Below are positions 12,733-25,336 of a stretch of 64,000 bases of DNA, piece after piece; the first letter of the stretch is position 1; every line of letters begins with the position of its first letter. Below the pieces are notes generated by a model that was not told the DNA's origin, did not search any database, and saw only the letters and a program-made list of their open reading frames with translations. A program made the position numbers and the translations under genes. The stretch comes from Chamaecyparis obtusa (taxonomy: Eukaryota; Streptophyta; Pinopsida; Cupressales; Cupressaceae), in NCBI GenBank assembly GCA_027943335.1, contig BSBK01007847.1, positions 126,501 through 190,500 of the forward strand, read 5' to 3'.

Positions 12733-12932
12733 GGGGGGGGGGGCATTATCCCACCCCCGGTTGTCGCACAACAACATGCTACCCTACAAGAGCTAAGGCT
12801 ATCACAGGCAACAAAGGGCTGCCACCGACAACCTAGTTGTCGTCGGTAGCACTAGCTATTGCGACAACCTTAAAGGCTATCGGGGGGTTAGGGGGAGGAA
12901 CCCCCACCCCCACCACACACACACACACACAC
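12731..12932. repeat. G-rich foldback with CA microsatellite
   Basis: A run of about 10 G (from 12733) is followed by CCCACCCCCGGTTGTCGCA. About 90 bp later TGCGACAACC recurs in inverted orientation, followed by further G- and C-runs (GGGGGGTTAGGGGGAGG, CCCCCACCCCCACC) and a (CA)8 tract near 12915-12932. An inner imperfect hairpin centres on ACCGACAACCTAGTTGTCG at about 12825-12845. The block is an abrupt GC-rich island in AT-rich DNA. Confidence 0.65.
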
Positions 12933-14505
12933 ATATATTTTAATTTATTTATTTTATTTTTGATAGACAATTTCGTCTGTACCCTTTTTCCAGTAAGTTT
13001 TTTTTTAAAGAAGACTTTCAACAACATGCATAAATTTTATTTTTTTATACAAACAAATAATTAATTATTTGAGAACCTGATTCCACCATTTAATTTAAAT
13101 TGGGTTTTCACAATCAATTATTTGATGATTTCAATTTCTATTGATCTCTTGAGCATTCTGTTTAATAATTGCTTCAAACCCTTATTAGATCTAAATTTCA
13201 TATTTTTCCTAAAACGATATCCTCTAGGTTTTCACCTTAATCAACCTAGGGTTTAGTAGAATATAATTTTATTTTATTTTCTCACAAAATTTAACAACGA
13301 AGAAATCACATATGAACAATTATTTGTATAATATTTTAATAATTTTATCAATTCAAACCCTAAGGCTTTTCTATCATAAATCTTTCAAACCCTAGTTGAA
13401 TTAAGACAAAAAATTTAATTATGGGAATTCATTCAAGCACCAAATTTCATAAAACTAATTCTAGAAATTCAAACATGAAAGGAAAATCACAAAATAGCCA
13501 TAACACCTAGATCCAACAAGCACGGAGAAAACAATCTTTCTGAATATCATAATTAAAACTACGAGGGTTTTCAAACCCTACCTCAAACCACCAATCAAAG
13601 AAATATGGTGAAGACCAGAAAGGTAAAACAATCCAAGCTTTCACAAAACAATCCTTCAATTCAATTCCTTCAACCAAATCTGCAACCCTGTGTGTTGAAA
13701 ATAATGGCCAAGCATTTCCAATATAGGAATTCAAACTCAACCATGCAATTTTGGAACTCAACTCAACTCTACAACTTTGTTTCCATCAACTCCCTTTTCC
13801 ACATAATTTACTCAATTCTAATTTTCAACTCAAGTATTTTTGCATCCCTTGTTTTTGTCAATTCGCTTAACTCCTAATTACTTTATTCTTTTATTTATTA
13901 ATTCTAATTAATTTGTACAACTAAATTCCATATTAATTAAAATAATATTATTTTAATCATAATATTATTTTCCCATATTATAATTTATTTTCAATTAATA
14001 AATTACCTTCTATTTGAAAATTTGAATTTGATAATTAATTAAATCTTTAAAGGAGTGTATTTCATTAATTAAATACTTTTATTTCCACAAATAGGCTTTT
14101 AATTAAATCTTTAAATTTACTAAATGTATTAAATTAATTTCTATTAATTAAATACTTTCACATTTAATTATCTATATTTAGTAAGATCTAATTTATTTAA
14201 ACCACATAATCAATCTAAATAAATTACTTAATCATAACAAACATATCAACCAACCACAGACCAATTGAAACTAATAAAACCATAACCATGCTCAAGGGAA
14301 GGGCTATGAACTCACGTCACCTGGATGAATTATATTAGAAACTTGTCCACTATTTCAGGACAATAAAATGGCTTAGGTTGGGATTTGGATCTGAACATTA
14401 TCTCCCTTCTCTTACCATTGAGACTTGCGATAGGGCACACTCATCCTAATAATTCAGGGAAGTCGATGTCCGATGCCTACAAACCTACATAAAAGATAAG
14501 CATGT
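12933..14505. other. AT-rich intergenic DNA, no gene seen
   Basis: Long AATTAA-type runs with short open frames that lack any recognisable domain. I see nothing I can support as a gene. Confidence 0.5.
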
Positions 14506-14507
14506 TT

Positions 14508-14553
14508 ATATATACACACACACATATATATGTATACATACATACATACATAC

Positions 14554-14602
<49 letters not shown>

Positions 14603-14628
14603 CATACATACATACATATATATATATG

Positions 14629-14685
<57 letters not shown>
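14508..14685. repeat. compound microsatellite (CA/TA/ATAC/TG)
   Basis: Alternating tracts of TATACACA, CATACATA, TATA and long TG runs, with mirrored order in two blocks. Open frames across it are only dinucleotide repeat translations. Confidence 0.95.
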
Positions 14686-15044
14686 TATAACAAACAAGCA
14701 ATGACAAGGATCGAGACATCATGTGGATCCCGCAAGCAGGTAACTATGACTCTGTCCCTCAACCATATCAAACACGTCAAACAAAAAGTAAAAGCATACA
14801 TGATAGCCATACACATGCGAGTATGAGGTAAGTAAAATCATAAACATAAACATCATTTTAAACATATAAATACTCATCATCAAAGTAATTGACATCATCT
14901 AACTACAAATATATAATATCCCATAGTTATCTAATATCAAATCACCATGTAATGTTATACATCCAAAACCACATAATAAACTGAAATAATCAACGCGCAC
15001 ATAAAAGTGGCCTAAAAGAGTCTGACAATATAAAACTGAAAAGT
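14686..15044. other. unassigned flank of element B
   Basis: Mixed-composition DNA between the microsatellite and the element B target duplication. No gene or repeat is recognised. Confidence 0.4.
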
Positions 15045-15049
15045 AAACT
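15045..15049. repeat. Element B target site duplication, left (AAACT)
   Basis: AAACT directly precedes the LTR start TGATGTAAG. It is repeated exactly at 23417-23421, after the other LTR. Confidence 0.9.
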
Positions 15050-16764
15050 TGATGTAAGATAAACTCCAAGGCTTAGATTTCTACTCCCTCCGAGAGACTT
15101 CTCTTGTCTCCTAGAATCCTATCCTTCTATAGGATCTCCTAATAGGCTTAGGTCATTAACTAAGGCCTATTCACACTCTATAACAAGAGTCACACCTTGA
15201 AAACTTCACCTTGGATGATCCACACCTTGATTTTGTTTCACTTTCCCGATCTCACTTAAAAGGATCTAAGTGCCAAATCCACTAAAACATCACAAATTTC
15301 AAACTTCATTGTGGGGACCTTCTTCACATTTAATTCATTCATATTCCATCCCATTTGACTGATTTGGGAAGGATCTTGCTTCATAGTTTCATCGGATTCA
15401 CAACTTCACCAAAAGAGACCTTAAAATTAGGCCTATTTCTAGTAGCCTTTTTTATGGCTTTTGTCCTTTCTCAACCAAAATCTCCAAACAACCTGCAAAA
15501 TAAACTTTAGATATGGATACCTTTTTGGCTTAACTTAAATATTCTAGAGGTCATAGGTTCTGACACCCTCCATACACCTCCTTCCTAATATCAAGGAGAA
15601 AAAGGGCTAAAAGGCCTAGTTTCTAGGATAGACTGGTTATGACTGATGAACTTGCTCAAAACCTATCCTAATGGATTGGTATGACCTCCAAATTCTTAGG
15701 ATGGTTAACTAATATGAAAACCTTCTAGAAAAATCCTTGGGGACATACTGTACCTCCCATTCCCCACATGAAATCACTCAATTTCTCTCTGTCAAGCCTC
15801 TAACCGGGTCTACCTAGCTCGCCTAGGGCTTGACTATAAAATTAGCTCCCTTGCTCATGATGCTTCCTCCCTTTATATAAAATATATACAGAGGCCCCAC
15901 TTGAAAATTCAACCACTTATTTTGAGCTTCCATGGTTGAATCTCACGTGGGAGCCATTTTTTCAAAATTTGTCACAGTGAGACCAGTGAATGGTCCTGAA
16001 CTAAAACAATTTGATAACCTCACTAAAACCACTCAAAGTCCTAAACTTATCAAATGAAAAACTCTTAAAAATTCCTATAGAATACTAAAAAAATAGTAGA
16101 TTTGACCATTCAATGCATGAGACCTGACTGTCAACACAAACTTGAAAGATATTCACTGTCACTGTAACAAAGCTCTCTATTCACAAACTCCAAAATATTA
16201 CAATGCCTACAACTGCCTTGAGATTCAAGCCATTACTCGCATTAGGTGTCTCCTCCATCATTCTAGGGCCTTTTGGCTGAGCATAACCTCCTACAACCAA
16301 GGGAATCCAAGGTTATGCATGTTGATAGAGAGCGAGACCCATTAGACGCGCTATCGATTTCTCTAGTTTACAAAGCCCTGAGAATAGTAGGGCAATCGCA
16401 ATTGAGGGCCTATTGTTTCTTTAGGCTTCCGATCACGGCGGCCATAGATATATAGGGCTTTCTGGTCTGGTTGGAAGGAGCAAAACTATGACCATTATAG
16501 CATCTTAAAAACCATTAGCCATTCTTAGGCCTAAGACACATTAATGACTCAATCTCCCTAACTCCTAACATTAAGAAATTAAAATAGCAACTAGCAAAGG
16601 CTATTTGTGTGACCTTAGTCCTAGTGACTAATTCACCTAGCCAACATTGAACAAGACCTTCTAAGGTCCTCAAACAAACTATACTAACTCCTTGACTTGG
16701 CTAGAGTCAAGTACAAGCTAGAATCAACTATCCAATGGAGGTTAGCCTAGGAGCTCCTGCACCA
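15050..16764 (-). repeat. Element B 3' LTR (1715 bp)
   Basis: It runs from TGATGTAAG to GCACCA on the plus strand and is bordered inward by the polypurine tract. It matches 21732-23416 except for 16325-16488, a 164-bp block replaced by unrelated sequence in the other LTR. That block holds a TATA-like motif on the minus strand. Confidence 0.92.
16325..16488 (-). other. LTR block unique to the element B 3' LTR
   Basis: Flanking LTR sequence is nearly identical in both LTRs, but this 164-bp block has no similarity to the corresponding 23008-23140. It is more GC-rich than the surrounding LTR. On the minus strand it includes CCTATATATCTATGG near 16449-16463, a candidate TATA box. Confidence 0.75.
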
Positions 16765-16780
16765 TCCTCCCCAAAATAAG
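16765..16780 (-). other. Element B polypurine tract
   Basis: On the minus strand this reads CTTATTTTGGGGAGGA and directly abuts the 3' LTR. It is the expected RNase H-resistant primer for plus-strand DNA synthesis. Confidence 0.85.
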
Positions 16781-16784
16781 AAAT

Positions 16785-19700
16785 TCAATCCACCCTTGGA
16801 TTGATGAGGCTAGGATCAATTCCCATCCTTTTGAACTCTGATTCTTTGACCCAAATGGCATCAACAACATTCTGTCCATACCTTTGAATGAGGTGCTCTT
16901 TATACTCTTTGTGTCTAGTCTTCTTGTAGGTCCTAGTGTCTAGTACCCTGTCTGGTCCTGTACCTGCAGCAGTAGGAAGATGTAAGTCTTCCACATCTTT
17001 GATCACCTCATGTATGGTCTGATCACTGTCTTGTTGTGGTCCCTTGTAATGGACAAGGTCTGAAACATTGAAGATATTGGACAATCCACTGTCCTTCGAC
17101 AGGTCTATCTTGAAGGCATTGTCACCATACTTTTCCAATATAGGATAGGGTCCTATCCTCCTCATTTGCAGCTTATGAGGTACTCCTTTTGTCAATCTAG
17201 ATTTTTTTAAGTGTACCATGACAAGATCACCAACTTTGAACTCCACTATCCTTCTACTTTCATCCACCTTGGCTTTGTGCTTGTTGGTGTTGTCCACTAG
17301 TGTCTTCCTTACTATTTCATGAACTTCTTGCATAGCAAATGCAAAGTCATCAGCATATGAACTTTCCTTGACTCCATCTTTCAAGTTCCTCAATTCATAG
17401 ACACCTCTGGGATGTAGGCCATATACAATTTCAAATGGACTCTTCCCGGTTGATCTATTTATGGTGTCATTATAGGAATATTTAGATTGCCCAATTAACT
17501 GATCTCATTGCTGACCATACTCCTTAGTTAGGCATCTTAGAAGGTTTCCAAGGCTCCTATTGACAACCTCAGATTGACCATCGGTTCGGGGATGGTAGGC
17601 TGACCCAAAAGATAAGTTAGTGCCCAATCTTTGCCAAAGAGTCTTCCAAAAATGACTCATAAATTTTGTGTCTCTGTCTGATACAATGCTGATAGGTAGT
17701 CCATGTATTCTTACTATCTCTTTAAAGAATAGAGATGCTATTTGACTTGCATCATTTGTAGTCTTGCATGGCACAAAGTGAGCCATCTTACTAAACCTAT
17801 CAACAACAACATAAACATTGTCCATCCCTTGTCTTGTCTTGGGTAGTCCAACTACAAAATCCATGCTTAACCATTCCCATGGCCTAGTAGGAATTGGTAG
17901 AGGTTGGTAAAGACCAGCATTTGTTGAAGTGCCCTTGGCCTTTTGACATACTACACAACTCTCCACATACTTCCTAACATCTAGATTCATCCTTGGCCAA
18001 TAGTAGAACCTTGAAACAAGGTCTTGAGTCTTAGTGATCCCAAAGTGACCACTCAAAGCACCATTATGCTTTTCTTGAATCAAATTCTCTCTAATGGAGC
18101 CTCTAGGAACACACAATTGATTCCCTTTGAACAAGAGATCACTTTGCAAAGTATAATCAGCATATTTACTATGAAAATGATTCTTGTATTCAGCACATAC
18201 CTTGTAGATGTCAGCAAAGTCCTCATCTTTTGCATATAGATCCTTGAAATGATCTATCCCCATGATTTTCAATTGAATTTCTTGGAGTGTGAGGGCTCTT
18301 CTTGACAATGCATCATCCACCTTGTTTAGTACACCCTTCTTGTGCTTGATATTGATGGTGTAGGCTTGCAGATACTCCACCCACTTCATGTGCTTGTGAC
18401 TTAACTTCTCTTGTGAATTGAGGAAACTAAGTGCTTGATTGTCTGAATTTACAATGAACTCCTTGGGAAGCAAGTAGTGCCTCCACTTTCTTAGAGCTTG
18501 GACCAATGCATACATCTCTAAGTCATATGAGGAGTACTTCCTCTTAGCCTCACTTAACTTTTCAGAATGGAAAGCCCCCGGTCTGCCCTCTTGGCTTAGA
18601 ACAACCCCATTTGCTACATTGCTAGCATCACATTCAATGGTGAATAGCTTCTCAAAGCTTGGCAGCACCAAAACAAGTTGGATAGCTATCCTCTCCTTCA
18701 ACAACTCAAAGCTCTTGTTAGCATCTTCATTCCACACAAACTTGGTTTTCATTCCTCCTTTGATAGTATCTAACACAGGAGCACAAATTGCACTAAATTG
18801 TCTTATGAACTTCCTATAGTATTGTGCAAGACCATGAAAACTCCTTACCTCAGTTGCTGACCTTGGAGTAGGCCAATTCATGATAACCTCTACCTTGCTC
18901 TTATCCATTTTCAGATTGCCATGTGATAAGACAAACCCAAGGTACACTAATTTTGATTTAATGAGCTCACACTTCTCCAAGTTGATCATCAACTTCTCCT
19001 CATGCAGCTTCTTGAAGACAATATCAAGATGTTTCAAATGCTCACTCTTTGTCTTGCTAAAAAATAGTATATCATCTAGATATACAACTACAAACTTGCC
19101 TATGTAGTCCTTGAGTACTTCATTCATGAGCCTCATGAATGTAGAGGAGGCATTTGACAATCTAAATGGCATGACAAGCCATTCGTACAGCCTTTCATTG
19201 GTCTTGAAGGTTGTCTTCCACTCATCTCCTTCATGGATTCTTATTTGGTGATAGCCACTCTTCAAGTCTATCTTGCTATAATACCTTGCTTCGCCTAAAT
19301 AGTCCATTAAGTCTTCAATCCTAGGGATAGGGAACCTATACCTTATGGTTATCCTATTGATAGCCCTTGAGTCAGTACATGAGCCTCATGAATGTAGAGG
19401 GAGCATTTGACAATCCAAATGGCATGACAAGCCATTCATACAACCCTTCATTGGTCTTGAAGGTTGTCTTCCACTCATCTCCTTCATGGATTCTTATTTG
19501 GTGATAGCCACTCTTCAAGTCTATCTTGCTATAATACCTTGCTTCACCTAAACAGTCCATTAAGTCTTCAATCCTAGGGATAGGGAACTTATACCTTATG
19601 GTTATCCTATTGATAGCCCTTGAGTCAGTACATAGCCCCCAAGTTCCTCCCTTCTTAGGTGCAAGTACGATGGGTACAACACATGGACTAATACTCTTTC

Positions 19701-21645
19701 TAATTAGGCCTTGGTCTAAGAGCTCTTGTATTTACCTTGTTATTTCCTCATTTTGTTGAGGGGTCATCTTATAGGATGCTTTGTTAGGTAGGGTAGCTCC
19801 TAGGATAAGGTCTATCCTATGACTTATGGCTCTTTGAGGGGGTAAGGCTGAAGGTTGACCATCACTTACAATGCCTTGGTAAGTCTGCAACATACCTTGA
19901 ATCTCCTTTGGTAATTCAGCCTTCTTAGTCACCTTGTCTTCACCTCCTTCTCTTGGTTTCAACACCAATGCATACCATATGTCTTCACTCTCTTCCATGG
20001 TTTGTAGGAACTCTTTTTCACCTACCATAAGAACATTTGGACCTGCTGTATTTACTTCAACATCCTCCAACAATAACTGAATTTTGAAGGTTACATTGTC
20101 CTTCTTGAAAGAATAGGAATTCTTTCCTCCATCATGTATGGTTTGGCAGTCAAATTTCCATGGTCTACCTAGGAGTAAATGGCATGCATCCATAGGCAAC
20201 ACATCACACAAAACTTTTTCCTTGTACCTTCCAATGGAGAACTCCACCCATGCTTGTTCATTCACTAACACATGTTGACCCTTATTAAGCCAAGTGACCT
20301 TGTAAGGATTTGTATGGGATGTCCTTTTCAATTTGAGCTTGCTGACTGCTTCCTCTGACACTATGTTATCACTAGAGCCTGAATCAATGATGACTCTACA
20401 TACTTTTCCCATTATCTTGCATTTGATTCTAAACAAAGATCTCCTTTGGCTTGGCCCCTCTTTCACCGGTTCCTTGATTAGAGTCCTCCTCATCATGAGG
20501 TTCTCTCATTCCTTTGAATTTAATGGAATCTCAGAATGCTTGTCTGTTACATTTGTGTCTTCATGAACAAGGTTAGATCTCTTATCACCTCCTTGTGATG
20601 AACCTCCTTTCTCAGGGCATCTATAGGAAGGGTGCCCCATTTGATTGCAATGGTAGCACTTCATATTGGCAAAATAATTGCCTCTTCCTCCTTGTGAAGA
20701 ACCACCACTTCTTCCTCTAAAGCTAGAGTGAGAATTTCTTCCTCTACCACCTCTACTTGAACTTCCTTCTTGCTGCTCACTGAATTTTACCTCACCTTGA
20801 GCTCTTGAATCAGATTCTCTTCCACCATAGCCACCTCTTTGACCTTTGGTATCTTTGCCTTTGGAGCTTTCTTGCTTTCTCTTGCTCTTCTCCTCTATCT
20901 TCAAGGCCATTTGATAGCATTGCCTAATGGATTTGAAGTTCACTAGACTCATCTCCTCTTGAATACACCATTTGAGGCCATTCAAGTAACTTGCTAGCTT
21001 GATGCTCTCATCTTCAACTACCTTGGACCTCAAACACAATTTTTAAAACTCCTCAGTGTATGCTTGGACATCCAAATATTTTTGCCTAAGATTGTGTCTC
21101 CTTCTATGCATTTGGACTTCATAGTCATCAGGAAGGTATGTTTTCTTGACTTCGGATATCATACCCTTCCATGTCACAATAGGACCTTTTCCATCCTTGT
21201 CTCTCTCGGTTTGCACAAACTTCCACCAAGTAAGAGCTGAACCTCTTAATTTAGACTTGGCCACCATTACCTTTTGTGCCTCAGAGATACCATCACATTC
21301 AAAATGGTTCTCTATGTTATCAATCCAATCCACAACTAAATCTGGATCCATTTGTCCACTAAATAGTGGGACACCTTCCAAAGCCTTGCCACTCAATGCC
21401 TTCAATGCTTTTAAGAATGGCTCTTTAGGAAGAACAGGGTCAGGAGTTGGTGCTTCTTCTTCCAACTCTAATTCCTTCTCCTTTGCTTCAGCTTCTTCTT
21501 TAAGGTCAATCTTCTCTTTGACCTTATCAGCTTTGTCTTGGACTTCACCCAAGAGCTGCTCCATTTGAGCTAGTCTTTGCCTTAACAATTTGTTATCCTC
21601 TTCTTGTTCCTCAACCTTCTTTGCTAGTTCAGCATTAGTCACCAT
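16785..21645 (-). pseudogene. Element B gag-pol polyprotein (chromovirus), disrupted
   Basis: It starts at the ATG at 21645 (MVTNAELAKKVEEQEE; N-terminal coiled coil) and ends with TGA at 16785. Gag core lies at 21040-21400 (GSALTWWKF), with a CCHC zinc knuckle CYHCNQMGHPSYRC near 20640. Protease has IIDSGSSDNIVS (about 20370) and RT has FVVVYLDDILFF (about 19085). RNase H has ECDASNVANGVVL (about 18620). Integrase has a HHCC region (17930-18060), then D in MDFVVGLP, D in VSDRDTKF and E in GQSEV. A GPY/F-like module (RRIGPYPILEKYG, about 17145) is followed by a chromodomain-like tail (VLDTRTYKKTRHKEY...WVKE, about 16850-16950). Stops lie at about 21040, 20497, 19730 and 17503. A 253-bp tandem duplication shifts the frame within RT. 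Catalytic residues are otherwise retained. Confidence 0.9.
19127..19632 (-). repeat. 253-bp tandem duplication inside element B RT
   Basis: 19127-19379 and 19380-19632 are head-to-tail copies of the RT core ([21 protein letters not shown]... to FMRLM). 253 is not a multiple of three, so the frame shifts by one. I count 9 differences by eye. The copy at 19380-19632 keeps the usual [12 protein letters not shown] form, and the other reads MPFRLSNASSTF. Confidence 0.92.
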
Positions 21646-21709
21646 GGCTCTAATTGGTGTATTCTCTCCTACTGATTTAGAAGATTGAAGCAGTAACCAC
21701 AAGCTTGAT

Positions 21710-21728
21710 CAACCAAGCTCTGATACCA
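21710..21728 (-). other. Element B primer binding site (tRNA-iMet type)
   Basis: On the minus strand this reads TGGTATCAGAGCTTGGTTG, the standard plant initiator-tRNA-Met primer site. It lies three bases from the LTR. Confidence 0.95.
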
Positions 21729-21731
21729 ATA

Positions 21732-23416
21732 TGATGTAAGATAAACTCCAAGGTTTAGATTTCTACTCCCTCCGAGAGACTTCTCTTGTCTCCTAGAATC
21801 CTATCCTTCTATAGGATCTCCTAATAGGCTTAGGTAATTAACCAAGGCCTATTCACACTCTATAACAAGAGTCACACCTTGAAAACTTCACCTTGGATGA
21901 TCCACACCTTGATTTTGTTTCACTTTCCCAATCTCACTTAGAAGGATCTAAGTGCCAAATCCACTAAAACATCACAAATTTCAAACTTCATTGTGGGGAC
22001 CTTCTTCACATTTAATTCATTCATATTCCATCCCATTTGACTGATTTGGGAAGGATCTTGCTTCATAGTTTCATCGGATTCACAACTTCACCAAAAGAGA
22101 CCTTAAAATTAGGCCTATTTCTAGTAGCCTTTTTTTATGGCTTTTGTCCTTTCTCAACCAAAATCTCCAAACAACCTGCAAAATAAACTTTAGATATGGA
22201 TACCCTTTTGGCTTAACTTAAATATTCTAGAGGTCTTAGGTTCAGACACCCTCCATACACCTCCTTCCTAATATCAAGGAGAAAAAGGGCTAAAAGGCCT
22301 AGTTTCTAGGATAGACTGGTTATGACTGATGAACTTGCTCAAAACCTATCCTAATGGATTGGTACGACCTCCAAATGCTTAGGATGGTTAACTAATATGA
22401 AAGCCTTCTAGAAAAATCCCTGGGGACGTACTGTACCTCCCATTCCCCACATGAAATCACTCAATTTCTCTATGTCAAGCCTCTAACCGGGTCTACCTAG
22501 CTCGCCTAGGGCTTGACTATAAAATTAGTTCCCTTTCTCATGATGCTTCCTCCCTTTATATACAATATATACAGAGGCCCCACTTGAAGATTCAACCACT
22601 TATTTTCAGCTTCCATGGTTGAATCTCACGTGGGAGCCATTTTTTCAAAATTTGTCACAGTGAGACCAGTGAATGGTCCTAAACTAAAACAATTTGATAA
22701 CCTCACTAAAACCACTCAAAGTCCTAAACTTATCAAATGAAAAACTCTTAAAACTTCCTATAGAATACTAAAACAATAGTAGATTTGACCATTCAATGCA
22801 TGAGACCCGACTGTCAACACAAACTTGAAAGATATTCACTATCACTGTAACAGAGCTCTCTATTCACAAACTCCAAAATGTTATAATGCCTACAACTGCC
22901 TTGAGATTTGAGCCATTACTTGCATTAGGTGTCTCCTCCATCATTCTAGGGCTTGTTGGCCGAGCATAACCTCCTACAACCAAGGGAATCCAAGGTTATC
23001 CATGTTGCATGCAACATTTGCAATAACTGCAAATGTTGTCATGACAACATTTTTACAACATTTGGCAAAATAGATAGATGCCTTAATCCTATATTCTAGG
23101 ATTCTTATCCTCCTATCTTTCGAGGATCCAAGGTCATTCATGACCATTATAGCATCTTAACAACCATTAACCATTCTTAGGCCTAAGACACATTAATGAC
23201 TCAATCTCCCTAACTCCTAACATTAAGAAATTAAAATAGCAACTAACAAAGACTATTTGTGTGACCTTAGTCCTAGTGACTAATTCACCTAGCCAACATT
23301 GAACAAGACCTTCTAAGGTCCTCAAACAAACTATACTAACTCCTTGACTTGGCTAGAGTCAAGTACAAGCCAGAATTAACTATCCAATGGAGGTTAGCCT
23401 AGGTGCTCCTGCACCA
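21732..23416 (-). repeat. Element B 5' LTR (1685 bp)
   Basis: It runs TGATGTAAG...GCACCA and is followed by AAACT. It is near-identical to the 3' LTR except for the block 23008-23140. That block includes a perfect 11-bp palindrome (CAACATTTGCA, 5-nt spacer, TGCAAATGTTG) and further ACAACATTT repeats. Confidence 0.92.
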
Positions 23417-23421
23417 AAACT
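23417..23421. repeat. Element B target site duplication, right (AAACT)
   Basis: Exact copy of 15045-15049, immediately outside the 5' LTR. Confidence 0.9.
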
Positions 23422-25140
23422 ATGGGTGGGCACTACAATTTGTAATATCCATTCTAAACCTTGGAATGTGTTGAGCTACGAATTTAAATTTCCTCCAACA
23501 CATTGGAGGGCATACTCAATTCTTAGAGAGACTTACAGAAACATACGTTTCCTCGTTTACATTGCTACTAAAATTCCTTTTTAGAAAGTCTTACCTAGAT
23601 TGAAGGAACTAAATTATCAAACTTGGAACCTAAACTTATCTACAGATCTTTGCTCTCATCCCAAGACCTCACTAAAGTAATAAATGATTGGTAAGAGTCT
23701 TAATTGTTTTAGTAAGATTATGTAAAAAACTTTCAAGGTATAATGGAACAATGTGTTAGAGCCCAAAGTGGCTTGTTTTAAATGGTCTTTCATGATTCAA
23801 ACACTTCCCCTTGTTATATCTTCCTCTATGTTTACTCTTTGTAATTAATCAGGGACAATAATTCACAGTAGAAATTTTCCAATTCAATGAAGAGTTGTCA
23901 ATTATTGATTTGCCTTGAGTAAAAACTTTTGACAAACACACTACATCATGATGGCATAAATAGATCTTTTCCAAAATCTTATCTTGCACATGACAAATAT
24001 AGATTTGTAGATGTTTTCTATATCTAGGATAAGCATTTTGATGTACACTTTTGTTGTCCTTCAGCTTATACTCAAGGAGAAGAAACAACATATTATTTTG
24101 ATTTCTTTTTGTTTCATACGATTGACAAAAATCATATACTTTCTAACATCGATCAAACCGTGCTTGATCACTTAATAGATTTAGTAAAGATGAGACATTT
24201 CACAATTTACTTAATTGACATGTACTTGATCATATGCTTACAATTAAAATTGATTATATAATTAATTTTTATTTACAATATTTAATAATAAAAACACCAA
24301 CATATTGCCTCGTCATTAATTAATTTATCCTCACATAATCTGACATGGAGAGATATAGTTAAGTGCCTAAGATTACCACAATCTTTTATGAAAACTGGAT
24401 CCCATTCTTTTTGTTATTATTATTTTATATATTACTAATAAACCATAGGCCTTTTTAAATTTATTTTTATCTCTATTAAAAAATAAAGATAGGGACATCA
24501 ATTAAGTGAAAAGAATCTTTGACTCCTTCCATATAACATCACTGATAGGCCAGTTCCTTAAATGATGGCTACTAGCTTAAAAAAAAACGGAAAGAGCAGC
24601 TATTCAACTCATGATCCAATGATGACAACTCTATATAAAATAGTAGCATATCTAGATATGCAAATCTTACCATAGCAGCAATTGTATTTAATTAATTTAT
24701 ACTTTGAAAAGTCTTTTTATCAATTTATCAACTTGAAATATGTTTCATAAGTGGATTTTTAAACCCAAAAATAAAACTACACTGACTCTATTGTCTTATT
24801 AACAACAGTATTTATTTTTTTAGCCGTGTTGATATTTTTAATCATATTTTTCGAGTTAAACTGGTAAAAACTGATGTAACTAAAAAATGAGTCCAGTGCT
24901 TGCAGAATTTGTGAACTATGATAATGATCTGAGAGTTGAACTTGTAAAAACTGATGTAACAAAAAAAAATAGAGTACTGAGTAGTTGAGAGAGTGCTGGC
25001 AGAATTTGTGAACTATGATTATGACCGGCAAAAATGACTCATTTCATGATAGAAGACTTGTTCTTCACCGATATAATGTACACGCAAGACTAGATATTTC
25101 AATCCACCTACTTAAAAAGACGCTTATTAAATGGAGAAAA
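23422..25140. other. intergenic DNA, no gene supported
   Basis: AT-rich. A 60-codon plus-strand open stretch (to 23584) continues for a short way after a stop, but I recognise no domain in it. A two-copy local repeat at 24855-25027 is listed separately. Confidence 0.4.
24855..25027. repeat. imperfect two-copy tandem repeat
   Basis: GTAAAAACTGATGTAAC occurs at 24864 and 24944, and GCAGAATTTGTGAACTATGAT at about 24902 and 24999. The two units are separated by an 80-97 bp period because of small insertions. Confidence 0.65.
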
Positions 25141-25144
25141 AGAT

Positions 25145-25336
25145 CTAAAAAGCTCCCGGTCTTCCTGTTATGTGGGCCATGTGAAATGCTAACCAGAATG
25201 CTGCAATTGATCCAGGTGTTGCAGGCCTAGTCCTCCACCACCAATTTCCCCTAAAAGCTGGCATAGTAGTTGTAAATTGCCTGTCAGAAAACACAGTATT
25301 TGGGGCTGCAACAGGAACTCTTTTCTCCAACGTCAC
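25145..25336 (-). CDS. short ORF of unknown nature, possible exon remnant
   Basis: A 63-codon minus-strand frame whose first codon is TTG, so it may be the end of a longer exon. It encodes FRGNWWWRTRPATPG and AFWLAFHMAHITGRPG, with composition unlike the surrounding AT-rich noise. The +1 frame over the same DNA is also open for about 40 codons. I recognise no family. It lies about 1 kb downstream of the gene at 26291-26899 on the same strand. No splice structure can be established with confidence. Confidence 0.2.
   Translation of the reverse strand: MTLEKRVPVAAPNTVFSDRQFTTTMPAFRGNWWWRTRPATPGSIAAFWLAFHMAHITGRPGAF

Larger units (their letters stand above)
15050..23416 (-). mobile_element. Element B: complete chromovirus LTR retrotransposon
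   Basis: All structural parts are present in minus orientation. These are the 5' LTR (21732-23416), tRNA-iMet primer site (21710-21728), gag-pol (16785-21645), polypurine tract (16765-16780), 3' LTR (15050-16764) and a perfect 5-bp target duplication. A chromodomain-like C-terminus after integrase and the iMet primer identify a chromovirus (Ty3/gypsy). Defects are several stops and a 253-bp tandem duplication in RT. The LTRs differ by few point changes but carry an unrelated internal block. Confidence 0.93.
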
